From the NCBI GenBank assembly GCA_029817715.1, contig JARUPY010000190.1:5394001-5458000 (forward strand): DNA of 64,000 nucleotides, given 5' to 3'. The position numbers and the translations under genes were made by a program. Shown piece after piece: positions 11,678 to 24,447 of the stretch (position 1 is the first letter of the stretch; each line of letters begins with the position of its first letter). The notes beneath the pieces were generated by a model that was given only the letters and a program-made list of their open reading frames with translations, did not search any database and was not told the DNA's origin. Origin of the DNA: Melastoma dodecandrum. Lineage: Eukaryota; Streptophyta; Magnoliopsida; Myrtales; Melastomataceae.

Positions 11678-12439
11678 TGTTAGTATGGTTTTGATGATGC
11701 CATACAGAAGATAAGCTTCTGTTGTGGTAAGCTTTTACTACTTTCCAAAAGGTTAACCTATCGGAACAGATTGATTCGTATCTTCTGTCACCTAATCATT
11801 TCCATGAATTATTTAATTAATCATCTGATTATTTAAATACATTTTGATTACAATTTATTTCCATGTGAGTTGATTTATTCTCTAGACAAATCACTCTATA
11901 TATAGAAAGCATCGATGCAAGGTTCTGCTGATTGATCTGGAACTATCAAACCGTCAATTAATCATTCCCCTTGCCTCTAAACACGTCCAGATTCTTTATG
12001 AACCATGGAAAAGGACTGGTCTGAATATAAACGCACCCCACACGTGTCAGTATCCAGAAGGTCTGCCAACCAATTTTAGAAATCAAGATTATTTGATTTC
12101 CATTTACAGAAGCCTGACAGATATTATTGGTTTGAATCTTCTGCAAGCCCTGTCTCTTAGGATCGTGAAAAAAATCATGACCAGATGACATGATTGATCT
12201 TTAAGTTATGCGGAGCATCTCTCTCAATGGGGGAATATTTTATTTGGCTGGCATTTTGTTTCCTTGTTTTGCAAAGACTTCTGTCAATCTTCTGTAAATT
12301 TGTTTCTCTATTTTGTATAAAATAAGATCATTTGTTAGTTAAAAATTATAGTTGGAGAGAACTTACTTGTAGAGTGAGTGTATATTGTAGCTTGAGAGAC
12401 TTGTGAGTTTTCGTTCTATTTGAGGTTGAGCATTCATTC

Positions 12440-12830
12440 GGTTGCAGAAGGCTGGTGCTCAGGGTACAAGCTAGACCGGACATGAGTGAGGTTGCAAAGG
12501 ATCTGGCTGCAATGTGGCATGGTGGACGTGCATCGGGCTTAGGGAGAAGTCATGGTGTATACGTGCCAGGGCAGTAAGCAGAAGAAGGGCCGCTTCTGGA
12601 GGAATATGGTAAAGTACTCGTATTAGTTGTTTTGTAACTGGTTTGGCCGTGTGTGTGGAAAGCAGGTGTCCAGGGTGTAAACTTTGCCGGGCGTGAGTGA
12701 GGTCGTGAAGGATCTAGCTGCATTGTGGCGTGGCGGACGTGCATCAAGCTTAGGGTGAAGTCGGGGTGTATACGTGTCAGGGTAGTTAGCAGAAGGAGGG
12801 CCTCGTCTCAGAGATTCACGGTGAGGCATT
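12440..12830. repeat. Tandem pair of ~211-bp units
   Basis: Two imperfect copies with an offset of about 211 bp share TGAGTGAGGT, a GGACGTGCATC block and a GTATACGTG block. They lie inside the putative solo LTR. Confidence 0.65.
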
Positions 12831-12902
12831 GACACTTGTATTTCTACAGAAGGGAAGTACCTGTTGCAGGCTTTGGAGAAGCCCCACGGTGCTGTCTGGT
12901 TC

Positions 12903-13017
12903 TGGAAGTCTTTGTGAGGAGCTAAGCATCGGGAAGTCTTGGTAAGGAGCCAAGAATTAGGGAAGTCTTGGTGAGGAGCTAAGAATCAGGGAAGTCTTGG
13001 TGAGGAGCCAAACAGGT
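12903..13017. repeat. Four tandem ~29-bp repeats
   Basis: Consecutive units of the form GGAAGTCTTGGTGAGGAGC plus ten variable bases, repeated about four times with no spacers. They lie inside the putative solo LTR. Confidence 0.75.
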
Positions 13018-13985
13018 TGTGGAACCGTCGGAGGAAAAATCCACCCTTAGACAGAGGGGATGTCTGCCTGCATAGGGCCGTTACGTGCTTGCGGGGAGCT
13101 GCTACGTTATACAGAACCCCAACCACAGGGATTGTGGAGTTAGTCACTGTCTTCAATGCACGACCCAACAAGAGAGTTTCTGGAGTTAGTCACAGATCTC
13201 TGTGCACGATTCAAAGGGTTACTAATCACAACCCATCGAGTTTCTGTGAGTAAAAAAGCCGAAGGGATCTAAATCACCTTCTACACTACAAAAATGTCTT
13301 AGTACCTTATGTTAGTACATCCTTTGTGGAAAAGCCGATGGCTATCTATAATACCATCTGCATGAGCATTTTATTTATTCTGTTAGTCTTATATTCGCCA
13401 TAAGTGTTCAATAGTGAATTCCATCCTATAAGAGTGAAGAGTGGTGTAGGCAATTGTCGAACCACTATAAACCTTCTGTGTCTCATTTATTTTCTGCGCA
13501 AACGGTTATCTCACTGAGTACTTAGCGAGAACCTAAACGGAAAAGCAAATTAATAGACACAACGAGAACATTTGAGCAGAGACTCCAAAGGTCCTGCATC
13601 AAACATTTAACGCTACAGCAACCAATGGATCTAGCTCTTGCAGATCATCTCTTGGTAGTGCAGAAACCCACAAGGTTCTATGACAACCTTCTGTTACGAC
13701 AAGTATCTTTTAGATCTTGGAGTAGACCTTGCTGATCACGCTTAAGGTAATCAGATATGTAGAAACTTGATAGCATAAGCATCGACTGCATAAACCTTCT
13801 CAGGACTACAGAGTTACATTCTAGATCAGACTTTGGTAGGTCGTTTTCTTATTAAGCAGTTCATTTCGGAATCTGCTGTGTATAAATGTTCTGTAACCTA
13901 CAAAAACCCGGTTATATTAGTTGTAAAAAGTCTAAAATTGCTATTACACCAATTCACCCCACTTAGTGCGATTGTTATACTAACA

Positions 13986-14477
13986 GACAGGCGCCACTTT
14001 GCTTTTACTCCCAAGGGGAAGAAAGGAATCGCAAATCGAACGGGGAACTTTGAAGCCCCCCATCACTCGCGAGTCTGTTTTAATGTATTTGGATATGAGA
14101 TCGGGATGCTTCCGACAGCAGCGGAATTACCAACAACAAAATAAAGTACAGAAGTTATGGGAAGTTGATGGATGGACGAGTACTCAGCATCTCTTTGCGT
14201 GCGTAACAGTGGTTTCGTCGAGAGTCCCGTGACATCGTACATATCAGTGCCGATGGTCGAAGTATCAATTCCGATCGAAGATCAGCACCCCGGAAAACAT
14301 TTCCCAATGGATTAGTTTTTGTTCTTCATTAAACGATTGACACTCATAAATTTTGAATTTTAATTTTCGTCTTGTCAACCACAACCCCTTCCTTCCTGTT
14401 TCAATATCTAAAGTCCAGATTTTGCGAACTGACATGCTACGAGATCATTCCCTCGTTGTTATTCCTGTCATGCCTCG
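13986..14477. other. 3' flank of the NPF gene
   Basis: No gene is recognisable. The minus-strand 3' UTR of the NPF gene should fall in its right part. Confidence 0.35.
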
Positions 14478-16684
14478 TCATGCAGCAGCCTGTCCTTCTT
14501 TCCCGAGACCCTCAGCAACGGCAGAGGATGTTTCGATGGCCGTAGGGGCTTCTTCCTGTGTGTCGCCAAATGTGGTTGGAGGCTTGTCATCTGTTTTGTA
14601 CTTGTACCACGAGGCCGCGAAGAGGTAGGCGATGAAGTTGAGTACGCTGAGAATGGCTAAGAAGTAGTAGAATAAGTCCAGGTTGTTCTCGTTTATTTTC
14701 AGCCCATGTAGCCATCCTTGTTTGCTGGGGGTTACCCTTTCCGTCACTGCGTTGATGATGTTGACGAAGATGGTGCTTAGGAAGTAGCCGAAGGAGAGAG
14801 ACAACCACGTGAACGAGGTGGAGAGAGATCGCATCCCAGCGGGCGCTTCCTTATAGAAGAATTCCAGCAACCCGACGAGTGTGAACATGTCTGCTATCCC
14901 GAAGATGCAGTACTGGAAGGCTATCCAGAAAAGGCTTATAGGGTGAAGTGGATCTTTATTTGCCCGATCCCTTCTCTTCACCTCGACAAGTCCTGCTATT
15001 GCCATGGAAATGGCAGACAGGACAAGGCCTACACCCACTCGCTGAAGTTGCGTGATCCCAGATGGGTGGCCGGTGAACTTGCGAGCAAAGGGTACGAAGA
15101 CAAACTCGTATATGGGAATCAAAATGGACATGAAGGCAAGTGGTATCACGGGAATCGATGGAGTGGGAACCTTTATGGAGCCTAGACGAGGATCCATGAG
15201 CCTGCCTTGTTGGACAGAGAACGTCTGCAGTTGCGCTAAACATGTGTTCATCAGGACAGTGCTGGCTAGGATAGGCAGCATCCTCGTGAGGACCTTCACT
15301 TCTTCGACTTGTGTCACAGTGCAAACTCTACATGCCCCTGGATTCGAATCTTTCGCCAAAATTGCTGCTTTGTCTAGAAATCTGTTTTTTAAGAAATCAC
15401 AAGTCAGACTACCGACGGGCAATTTAATGTTCCGGAAGTGCTTCTACAAGATTTTGTTCAATGATGCAACCAATCCGTGACCATTACACGTGCGCGAGGA
15501 CCAACCTGAATTGATCCGTGTGGGGAATTTTGTTCTCGGACGCAAAGATTGATTCCTTATCGCTGATCTCGTGCAACTCTGCTGCGGACTCCGGTAAAGG
15601 TAGTTTTCTGTTCTCGAAAGCCAGGACTATCACCTGCAAAACAATCTCGGCGAAGTTATCTTTACGAAACGGCCCTAGGATTGTCAGTTGCTACCATGAG
15701 AAGGAGTCCTATGCTAATTTACCTGCGAAATTCTGATGAGGGGACTATCAGAAGGTTGTCGGAGCTGATAGAAAGACTTGCCGGCAGCGAGAATGATCAG
15801 ACCGATGAAGGTGGCAATGGTGGCTATGATGAAACCCCAATGCCAACCTTTATGCAGGTTAACCCAAATGATGGCCGTGATCCCAATGGATGCTCCAATT
15901 GTGCTACTGAGTATGAGCCAATTGAAGAACGTGGCCAAAGCCTTGGCTCCAGTTGTGTCCCTTTGGTCAAATTGGTCCGCACCGAGTGCTGGAAGCGCCC
16001 CTCTCATGCCCCCATTTCCCAGAGCGTACAAGCACAGCGTAATGTAGAAGTACAGCGACTTCCTACCGTGGAGACAGCTTGATTTTCCACAAGCATCTGG
16101 TTGCAGATGCTTGGAGTAAGCTTGGATTGCTAGCATTGCGAGTGCCTGCGCGCAAGTGCAGAATCATTTGTAGTCGAGGAACTCAAAAGAATAAAATGAT
16201 GGGAAACCAATGCACTCGACATCTATCATACCAGTATTTCCATTGCCCCGAAGATTAGGCAGGTCGTGAGCCTGCTCAAGTAAGTATCGGAGATGAAGCC
16301 CCCGACCAGGCTGAGCAGGAAGGTTGATCCCATGAAGTTGGTCAGAGTGTTCGAGGCGGATGCCAAGTCGAAGTGCATTACGAGGTAGAAGTATAGCACC
16401 AGCATACACATGTTTGCTATGAATCCCATGTTGTCCAGTCCAATAAAAACTGTCAAACGAGAACGACGAAAGCAGGCATGTTAGCTTCGATAAACACAGC
16501 CACAGAGGGTAAAGAAAATATTGCTAGCACACAATCTTCTGCCACGGACTCACCAAGCATGAAGGAGGAGGCCTTGAATCCTCCTTTCCTGCTCTTCAAA
16601 TGCTCGTCCCCCTGTGTATCGGTGAGAGACATTACCGGCACGCCGTGTTTGAAATGGGAACAAGCGATAGGCGAAACTTACCAT
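14478..16684 (-). CDS. NPF: NRT1/PTR family (NPF) proton-coupled transporter
   Basis: Proton-coupled transporter of the major facilitator superfamily; members carry nitrate, peptides, hormones or glucosides. The exons are a start codon alone at 16684-16682, about 16608-16558, 16454-16226, about 16145-15716, 15632-15507 and 15381-14478. The family pattern is visible: a GGFKASSF start, TM segments from NMGFIANM onward, NTLTNFMGSTFLLSLVGG, LYALGNGGMRGALPALGADQFD, then TVTQVEEVK and RMLPILASTVLMNTCLAQLQTFSVQQG (in two parts) before the C-terminal six helices. The C-terminal tail is hydrophilic. The single-codon first exon is chosen because the truncated paralog at 26 kb keeps the same ATG and donor, while the alternative ATG at 16632 is lost there. 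The subfamily and substrate cannot be set from the sequence alone. Confidence 0.88.
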
Positions 16685-17465
16685 GCTTGCTCGAGGTGGC
16701 AGAAGCGGGCTGGCTATCGCAGCAGCGACGGGAATTCCTGGGAAAACAGCCCCACAACTTCTATAAGACAGAAGATGGTGTGTATGGAATGAGATGAAGT
16801 GGGAGGGCTTTTATCAAGGACAAGGGCTCCTTTGTTCATAACGACTCGCAACATCTGGTTTATCGCCCATCCATCCTTAGTACTTTCCCTTGTTTCTGGC
16901 GGGGATATAACTGGTTTTGTTGGGTTCTTCCCTGGAGCTTTCGAGCTTGGCAACAATAGTACAGGTTTCAGGGGAGAATCTAGGGTTGTGTGAATGATGT
17001 GACCATGGTGGTAGTGGTGGCTGCAGAGTGCAGGGTATTCAACCAGAAGGGTTCACCGTCGTCATCGCCAGTTCCTGCCATTGCAGCTGTCGTAGTCGGC
17101 CAGGGGAAACAGCATTTCTTGACTACTTGTTGGATAACATATCCTGTGTTGCCCTGGGCCATTGATTTTGTCACCCCTCGTTTGTTTGGGGTGGAGCTCT
17201 TTGTTTGTTTTTTCTAGGCCAACGTTGTTTCGTTGAATCGTAGGCCTCGCAGCAACTCGTTCTCGTTATGTCCGACGAATTTGGTCGTATCTTTCCGCAA
17301 GTCGTCACGTCCGCTGTGAAATGACTCGCGAGGCGGTCCCCGATGAGCTGTCTATATGCCAAGCAAGAAGTGTTTTGACGAAAATCATGCTCTGATGATC
17401 TCCGGTGTCCCTATGAAGGTCGATGATTTCGTTGACCGGCAACCACGTCGAGAGTATTTGGTAGA
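16305..17465. repeat. Duplicated block B (copy 1): NPF 5' part and promoter
   Basis: This stretch, covering part of the second large NPF exon, the first introns and about 0.7 kb of upstream sequence, is similar to 25588-26410 in the same orientation. Upstream of the start codon the similarity is patchy. Confidence 0.65.
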
Positions 17466-19366
17466 CGAACACGGGTTTGATATTTTGGTTCGAGTATATG
17501 ATCGTTGTGAATAAAAACTAACGCAATGCTTAAGTAAGAATTAATACATACAAAAGCTTGGAGAACACTTTGGCAGCAAAGAACAAAAATGTCCGAAAAC
17601 TAGAAGTGAGCGGCAATCCAATTTTGAACTGTTCAAATTGTGATCAAGCTATCCTTTTTTTTTTGCTATTTGTAAAAACATATTTATACTAAAAATCCTA
17701 ACTAGAATTATCTTTATATTAAATGACTTTAATCATCTCATTATCACATTAAATTTAGACCGTCTTCTTGGCCTTATGTCACTTATCGCACGTCTTTCAT
17801 CAGGATGGATCGGAAACTTCTACTTTATTCCGGGCGATCGATATTTCACATTAAGTGACCCTTGAAAACGGGCGATACTCCTCGTCCAACAAACATTGTC
17901 GAAGCGAAGGGTACAGTCCAAATAATGGTAACGAATCGTGAAAACCAGACGGATGATTCATGTGTATTAAGCCCGAAGTCATGCATAGGTTAATTTATAA
18001 GTAGGGACAGAAACAATTGGGACGATGCTTGAATAAAAGATAACTAGACAGTAATCATCGTCATTGTAATTAACTTTTAGCTGATTTAATATAATAATGC
18101 CCGGCAAGGCAGCCGATCCCACCTCTCTCAAGTTTTGTAACGACGGCAGGAAGACAAGATCTGACAGTTGGGATAGTGTTTTAAGTTTTGATGAGATAAA
18201 TGTCAGAAAAAGGAGAAAATGCCAATCATCAGAATCCCATCAAATCAATCAAATCACGAATCAACCAATCGACATGACGTAACATAAAAAGTGCCTGTAT
18301 TCCAAGAAAGACAGCCAAATCTCCATCTATATTTATTTTTCAGACGGAGGGGCTCTAAGGCCCATTGTTGGAAAGCCCAACATGGCCCGTACACGGTGAG
18401 GCCCATTAAACGGAAGCCCTCCTCCCTTTTTCCCTTCCTCTTGCGTTAGTTACTCGCGATATGGGCATCATCTTCACCTTCGAGCTGCTTGCTGGACAAA
18501 AAGATACAAACATTTTTTGTTCGGCTGGTTGTAGGGGTCACGATTAGCTAGGTACCATTGTATGGTCAGTTCCGAACAAAATTCACGAAATGCAGTTACA
18601 GTTTCTAAAATTGCCTCTATACGTAAAGGGAGTTTTCAAAACTCATAATTGATTTTATTAAAAAAAACTCGCTTTCCGAAAGAAACATTGAAGGAACGAC
18701 GCAATTTTGAAAATTCAACCTCTAAAAACTGAAATGAATGACATATTTTGAAAATGCGCTCTTTATTAACTATGACTTTTTCCAGCCTTTAAAAAAAAAC
18801 TTTTAAGTGATTGAAGTACACATTTTAAAACGTAAATTTTGACAGTGAGTTTTGAAAACGCATTGCTATAAATCACAATCGAATTTCACTATATTTTTCG
18901 CATGTAAGCTCACAAACCTCTTTTAATGTAAACTGGATGGGTGTGGTACAACAACCGGTGCATTGTCGACCTACTTTTTGAAATCTCGTTTCAATTATTG
19001 AGTTGCATACTACCATCCATCCTATGATCAATCACTCTGCATAGTGTGTCATAATTATAGTCTATTATTTCTTCAGATCCATTATCCACTCCGGATAATT
19101 CACTTTTAGGACTAGGAAAGAAGATGAACTGTCCCTATTGACATCCACATAATCGTTGCTTAATCAAACCGAAGAATATGCCACTCGGGATTGGAAAGTC
19201 ATCAAGAGATCCCTTTCACAAGAGCTCTTGTGCAGGAGGCTTGGGACACATCCAAGTGAGTAATTGTTCATGGATTGGGTTGGTGTGTTGTATCTGTCGA
19301 CAATGAAGAGGATGTGCAAAGGAGTTTGGTCGAAATGGGCGCCGTGCCGGCAAACGATAAGGCATT
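17466..19366. other. Intergenic region
   Basis: No gene is recognised. A cluster of GGCCCA-type motifs lies at 18353-18410, similar in kind to that at 9061. The rest is AT-rich. Confidence 0.4.
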
Positions 19367-19371
19367 GTCTG

Positions 19372-22300
19372 TGTACGCGCGCCTTCCGGCCTAGCACGCG
19401 CGCGGCGGTACGGACGACCCGAGGATCCGGACCCGCTCCCCTAGAGTCTTCCGGTCGGCGTCACGACTCGAGCGTCGAACGCTGCGGAAGAAACCAGGGT
19501 GGTCCCTCTTTCGATTCCTGACCGGGTCTGCCCAGACTCTTCGCCGATTGTCTCCATGCTCCTTAAGAGGCGACGGGCGAAAAGAAGCGCATGGCCCGAG
19601 GAGGAGCTTCAGGAGGTTTCAAGAGCGGCTCGTGTCGTCAGTCCCTCATCCAAAATGACTTCGTAAAAAAAAATGTGTTGTTTAACTTAGGTAAACGATT
19701 ACGGAGTCGCCACCGACTTATTTTCAAAAGCTTGGTTTAAGTCGGAAAACCAGAGTAGATTCGGGGATTCCTAGTTACTAACTCTTACATCTAAACATGC
19801 GAAAAGGTGGCGTTTGCTCCAAAAGGTTTGCTTTTGGTTAACGGGTGTTGGACCCGATTCAGGCGTTGGACCCGAACTCATGTATGTTTGTTTAACAATC
19901 GCATACGACGATAAACCTATGGGCCTAAGGCATGCGGACAGGCACATACAATTATTGAGATCAAAGGGAGCGGGGAAGGGTGGTGATTGCGGGCCTATGC
20001 CCTTGGGCCCACAATCCGTTACATGTGAAAATAAATAAATCGGGAGGCCCGCACCTCCCTCATGTACCTTAGATTGAAGGTTGGGGCCGCTTTAACCTTC
20101 GAGCCCACATGCTGGGTTAGATCCGCGCGCCTTCGAGTTAATCTTCGAAATTCCGAGTTTGAACTTCCGAGATTAAGCACTCGATGTACAAGAAAAATGT
20201 AAACGTGGTTAGTATCATCAAATTCAAATGAAATTTGATTAAGTTAAGAAAAGTAAGGCTTGTCTTACCGTCTTGATCGGGGACGTATATTCGGTGTAGA
20301 TTGTCGGTGATATCCGAGAAATCAAAACAAAGATATATGGATGTTAGTAATGTGCCTTGTGATGAAATATTAACTTGCGACAATGAACAAAGACATAAAT
20401 AAATTTCAAGGATAAGATCACGTAGACCTCATAGGAATTTTAAAATATTTCGATAATAATAATAACAATAGTAAAAAGGGGGAGAACAAACATGGACGCC
20501 TAACTTAAAAAGGGGGTTAGTTAAAGATTATTAAGAATTTCAAAGCCGCACGTAGGATTCACTAAAAATGAAATGAAATAGAATTTAAAGGGGGTTGATC
20601 AAAGTGCAACGAACGGTACTTATTTAATCACATTGAAATCTGACCGTGGGTCTAAAATTCAAGATGCGGAATAAACAATTATAAACGGTCGTGAAAGGAA
20701 TTACGAGTAGGCATATGACCGTTTTAAATTGAACAAAAGATTAAAAGGAGAAGATTTTACCTTTTCTGAAGGGGGTTGTCTCACGAAGCTTCTGTCTTGG
20801 AGACTTCGTTCTTCTCCCGTAGTTCGACCAAGGCGAGGTCGAAGTGGGACGATGGGGGGGGTGGCGGATTCTATCCAACGGGCTGCTGAGGACGGCGCCG
20901 GAGAGGAAGATGGGTTACGGAGCGCACGGGAGTCGCTACGCAGGGGAAGGAGAGTTGATCCCTGGTTGAACGGGAGCTGCTGTGCCGCGGATGGGAGGCG
21001 CTTGGGAGTTCTGCCACCGTCAGGGAACACCGAAAGGAGAAGTTTCTGTCTCCGGGGCAGCGGATCGCGGCCGTTTCGCCGTCGCTAGAGGGAAGATGAA
21101 AGTCCGTGGGCGCCGGACTTGGAGGAGGAGAGCGGAGATTGGTCGCCGCTGTAAGTTCTCGACAGGGGCTGGATCCCGCCGAAGGGTGTGGCGTCCTTGG
21201 CGCTTGAACTCGGGGAAGGTCGGGCTTCGTCGAGGAGGGGGCATGGGTCGCCGCTGACAGGTCTACGTGGGTCGCCGTCCAGGAGGTGGGGTTGCCGTTG
21301 TGGGTTGTTGCCGTTGACGCCTTCTTCCTCTTACCTTGGTGAGGAGATTGCAGGAAATGACGGGGTGGCTGTGGTTATGGCTTCGGGGGAGACCGTCGGG
21401 AAGCCGGGATGAGGAGCCGCCTTGGGGCTGGAGCGCCGGGAAGAGGTGGGTCTGCCACCATGAAGTCCGGGAACGCCGGGAAGGGGTGGACGCCGAAGGA
21501 GGACGCCGGATAGAGGAGAACCGCTGCTGGGTCCAGGACACCGGATGGGGGAAGCGGATCCGTCGCTGTCACAGAGTTCCATGGGCATCGGGGAAGTCGG
21601 AGATGGGGAGTTCGCCACCGCGGGATGTCAGGGAGATCGGGGCTGACGTGGGCTCGCCGGATCTGAGGGTTCGTTGAAGCCGCCAAGGAGCTGCAAGAGT
21701 TCAAGGCCGCTAAATCCGGGTGGTTTGTCGTTGTTGCGTTTGGGATGTTGGGAAGACGGATTGCCGTCGTTGTTGGCTTAGAGGTGCAGCGGGGAAGACT
21801 AGTTGTTGCCATCGCCGGAAAGAAACGCCAGAAAAGACGTTGGTCATCGTCATTGCCGGACTGTGACGCGGGATCGGTGTCGGACATCGCGAGGAGCATT
21901 CACCAACGAAGAGGCTTTGGCTCGTCTGTAGTCTGTGAGGAGCTTGGATTGGTTCCCGTCGTCGACCAAGGAATGGAGCTGATCGGTTCGTCTAACCGGG
22001 TGTTTGTCCCCGTTGCTGTAGTGGAGGGACGTATAGCGCTAAAGGTCGTGTCTGATGAGGTTGGGGATGTCGCCGAGAGTTGTTGTCGCATCCAGGAGGG
22101 CCGCAGGCATCGCCGCCTGAGGTATGACCCTTCGTTGTTGTTGTTGGCCGTTCTGCTTTGGGTTGGTCGACGAGGGATTTTCCGGTGATGCCTTCATCCT
22201 CTTACCTTGGTGAGGAGATCGCAGGTAGGCTCCAGATGATCCCTCCCCCCTAACTATGGAGGTTTTTTGGACTCTTTAAAGGAGTCCAGAGGGAAGGGAG

Positions 22301-23565
22301 AAAGACGATGGCTTTTCCATCTCCTCCTCTCCCTGTGAAAGCCAAATTCAACCCCCCCTAGAGAATTTGGTACGTCTTTGTAACTGTTCTCCCGTGCCTT
22401 TTCTTCTTCTTCTTCTTTTATATCCCCCGATTCCCTTCAACCGAAACTTGTAATTGGTTTCCTTTTCTTTGATTTGGACTGTGGGCTTAACTAGCCTTCC
22501 ACTTTGGGTCGGGCTTGTAAATGGTTTTCATGGATTTGGACTCCTGTGCTTGACTTGATTGGCCTTTCGCCTTGGGTCGAGCTCTTATTTTTTGTTGTAA
22601 TTGGTTAGGCATTTGTTGGCCAGGATGAGGCTGGTTAACCGTAACTATATCAGAAGGCTTGTTAATACTGACATTGGAAGGGTGGCGAGCTGTTCACAAA
22701 GGTCACAAAGGGGAGGCTCAGAGAGGACGAAGGCAGGTGCCACTTTCAGCAGCTGATCAGCGCTGTGGATTTCTGTCATAATCATGGGGTCTTGCACCGG
22801 GAGGAACCTCTGGTTCTAAAAAAAGTTCATGCTGCTTGTCGCCTCCCCGATCGATGTTGGATCGTCCCCCCCCCGACTAGATCAAGACCTATTGCGGCTG
22901 TGAGAGATCAAGACTGAAGCTGGAGGGGATCGCTGCTTGGCAGAGGATGAGGAACCTGGTTGGCGACAGAACCTGCTGCTGAAGTTGCTGGTGCGCGCAT
23001 CCAGTAGGTGGTGGTCTGGAGTTGACAGGTGAGAACGACTTGTGGTAGGTTTGACTGTCGTTGTTTGATGTTGATGCTGTTGTATTTGTTGACCGTTTTG
23101 CGGCAGTGATGATTCCAATCTGTTGGGTGCTGGGTTGTTTTCCTCCATGGGTTTTCTTTTGGGGTCGGCCATTGGTTCTACCTGGCTTTTTATTATTATT
23201 ATTATTATTTTTTGTTCCTTGGTTGCAAGTCGAAGAAATCAGCCGGGCGAAACTTTGCTTCGAGCGGCAGCCGCTGTAGATGCAGCAGATTGCTGCTGCG
23301 ACTATTGTTGTGATTGTTGCAGCTGTAGTTGAGAAGCTTACACCGAAAATAGGACGGAGCTGCTGCCACCGGTGTTGACGGTCTTTGGAGGGAGATACTG
23401 CCAAGAGGAGTCGAGAGCCAACGCTGCGATGATCCGGCGGCCGACATTGATACAAGCTGGATGCTCTCCGATTAGACTTTATGTAAAGTTAGCTTGCACC
23501 GAATTTTTGGTGACCGCGTTGTGCTATTTACGACATTGTAATTCACGCTTATTTGAGGTATTACA
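19372..23565 (-). mobile_element. Solo LTR of the LARD family (copy 1)
   Basis: About 4.19 kb with TGTA at the left end and TTACA at the right, flanked by a perfect 5-bp target duplication GTCTG (19367-19371 and 23566-23570). In element sense (minus strand) it begins TGTAATACCTC and ends GCGCGCGTACA. The last ~850 bp in that sense are closely similar to the LTRs at 35944 and 44748. It also shares an AT-rich segment (20390-20720) and a ~1.2-kb GC-rich, repeat-like segment (20980-22200). The remaining ~1.3 kb differs from the other copies and has a low-complexity Gln/Asn-coding stretch. The single LTR with intact TSD indicates unequal recombination between former LTRs. Confidence 0.85.
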
Positions 23566-23631
23566 GTCTGGACAGTACCTTCTCCCAATGTCAAACCACT
23601 TGCATTGGCCTTAGCAGTTAGCAGCCCTCCT

Positions 23632-23639
23632 TATAAATA
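23632..23639 (+). promoter_or_regulatory. TATA box of the germin-like gene
   Basis: TATAAATA lies 76 bp before the start codon at 23708 and only 61 bp after the TSD of the solo LTR, so the LTR sits in the proximal promoter. Confidence 0.6.
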
Positions 23640-23707
23640 ACTCCTCCGCTCAATCATCTCCTCCTCAACTCCAGCAAACTCCTCGAGTTGTTCGGTTCCA
23701 AGTAATC

Positions 23708-24447
23708 ATGAAACTTGCTGCGGCTGCTCTCTTGCTGTCGGCTGTGGCCTTTGCCATTTTCTCCAGTGGTGTTGTTGTTGTCGCCGATCCTGACCTGCTT
23801 CAGGATGTTTGTGTCGCCGACTATGCTTCGAGTGAGTCCCGATTCCTTGTTAACGCTGTTTGATGATAATGTGAGGGATTGCCTTTGAACTGTAATTCCT
23901 TGCAGCTGTGAAGATCAATGGGTTCCCCTGCAAGGCGACTTTCAGCGCAGCCGACTTCTCCTCTACCCTTCTCGCCAAACCAGGGCTGACCAACAACACG
24001 CTCGGATCGCTGGTGACCGCAGCCAATGTAGAGAAATTCCCAGGCCTCAACACTCTCGGAGTGTCGATATCCCGTATAGACTATGCCCCCGGTGGTCTCA
24101 ACCCACCCCATACTCACCCCCGTGCAACGGAGATTGTGTTCGTGCTCAACGGGGAACTGGACGTCGGGTTCATCGTCACTGCCAACGTGCTTGTATCAAA
24201 AACCATCAAGGCTGGGGAAGTCTTCGTCTTCCCCAAAGGTTTAGTTCATTTCCAGAAGAATAATGGTCACGAGTCTGCCGCTGTCATCGCCGCATTCAAC
24301 AGTCAGCTGCCGGGAACTCAAGCCATCGCGGCCACTTTATTTGCATCCACGCCAACAGTGCCGGATAACGTTCTGTCCAAAGCATTCCAGATTGATGACG
24401 TAGAGGTGGAGAAGATCAAGGCTAAGCTCTCTCCCAAGAAGTCTTAA
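23708..24447 (+). CDS. GLP: Germin-like protein
   Basis: Secreted cupin glycoprotein of the cell wall; family members can be Mn-binding superoxide dismutases or have other activities. Two exons, 23708-23831 and 23906-24447, give 221 residues, the usual length. The N-terminus is a hydrophobic signal peptide ending near an ADPD site. The paired cysteines of germins are present (DVCVAD and GFPCKA). The first cupin motif is complete with metal ligands (HTHPRATE), followed by LNGELDVGF. The second motif is FPKGLVHFQKN. The frame is intact, and a TATA box lies 76 bp upstream. Enzyme activity cannot be inferred from the sequence. The gene has a solo LTR directly upstream. Confidence 0.93.

Larger units (their letters stand above)
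11678..13985. mobile_element. Probable solo Copia-type LTR (2.3 kb)
   Basis: The ends are a perfect 9-bp inverted pair, TGTTAGTAT at 11678 and ATACTAACA ending at 13985, in TG...CA form. A TATA-like CTATATATAG lies near 11890. The 3' end has an AATTCACCCC stretch of the kind common near plant Copia LTR ends. There is no internal coding region and no second LTR. The flanks (GAGGC and GACAG) match at only three of five bases, so the target duplication is decayed or the ends are slightly misplaced. Confidence 0.5.

Noticed and set aside
12903..13017. CRISPR-like repeat
   Set aside because: The 29-bp units are contiguous without spacers and the genome is a plant's; it is an ordinary minisatellite.
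15052..15480. Plus-strand frame of 142 codons
   Set aside because: Antisense shadow of the NPF exon.
16453..16641. NPF start at the ATG at 16632
   Set aside because: This ATG lies in the predicted intron and is missing in the paralog at 26 kb, which keeps the upstream ATG with its donor.
21375..22188. Long open frames of 110-175 codons in GC-rich sequence
   Set aside because: They lie in the repeat-like GC-rich part of a solo LTR, overlap on both strands, and have low-complexity translations not conserved between copies.
19372..23565. LTR end placed at the edge of the similarity to the 35.9-kb LTR
   Set aside because: Similarity fades inside the variable U3 part; the true end is set by TTACA followed by the matching GTCTG TSD.
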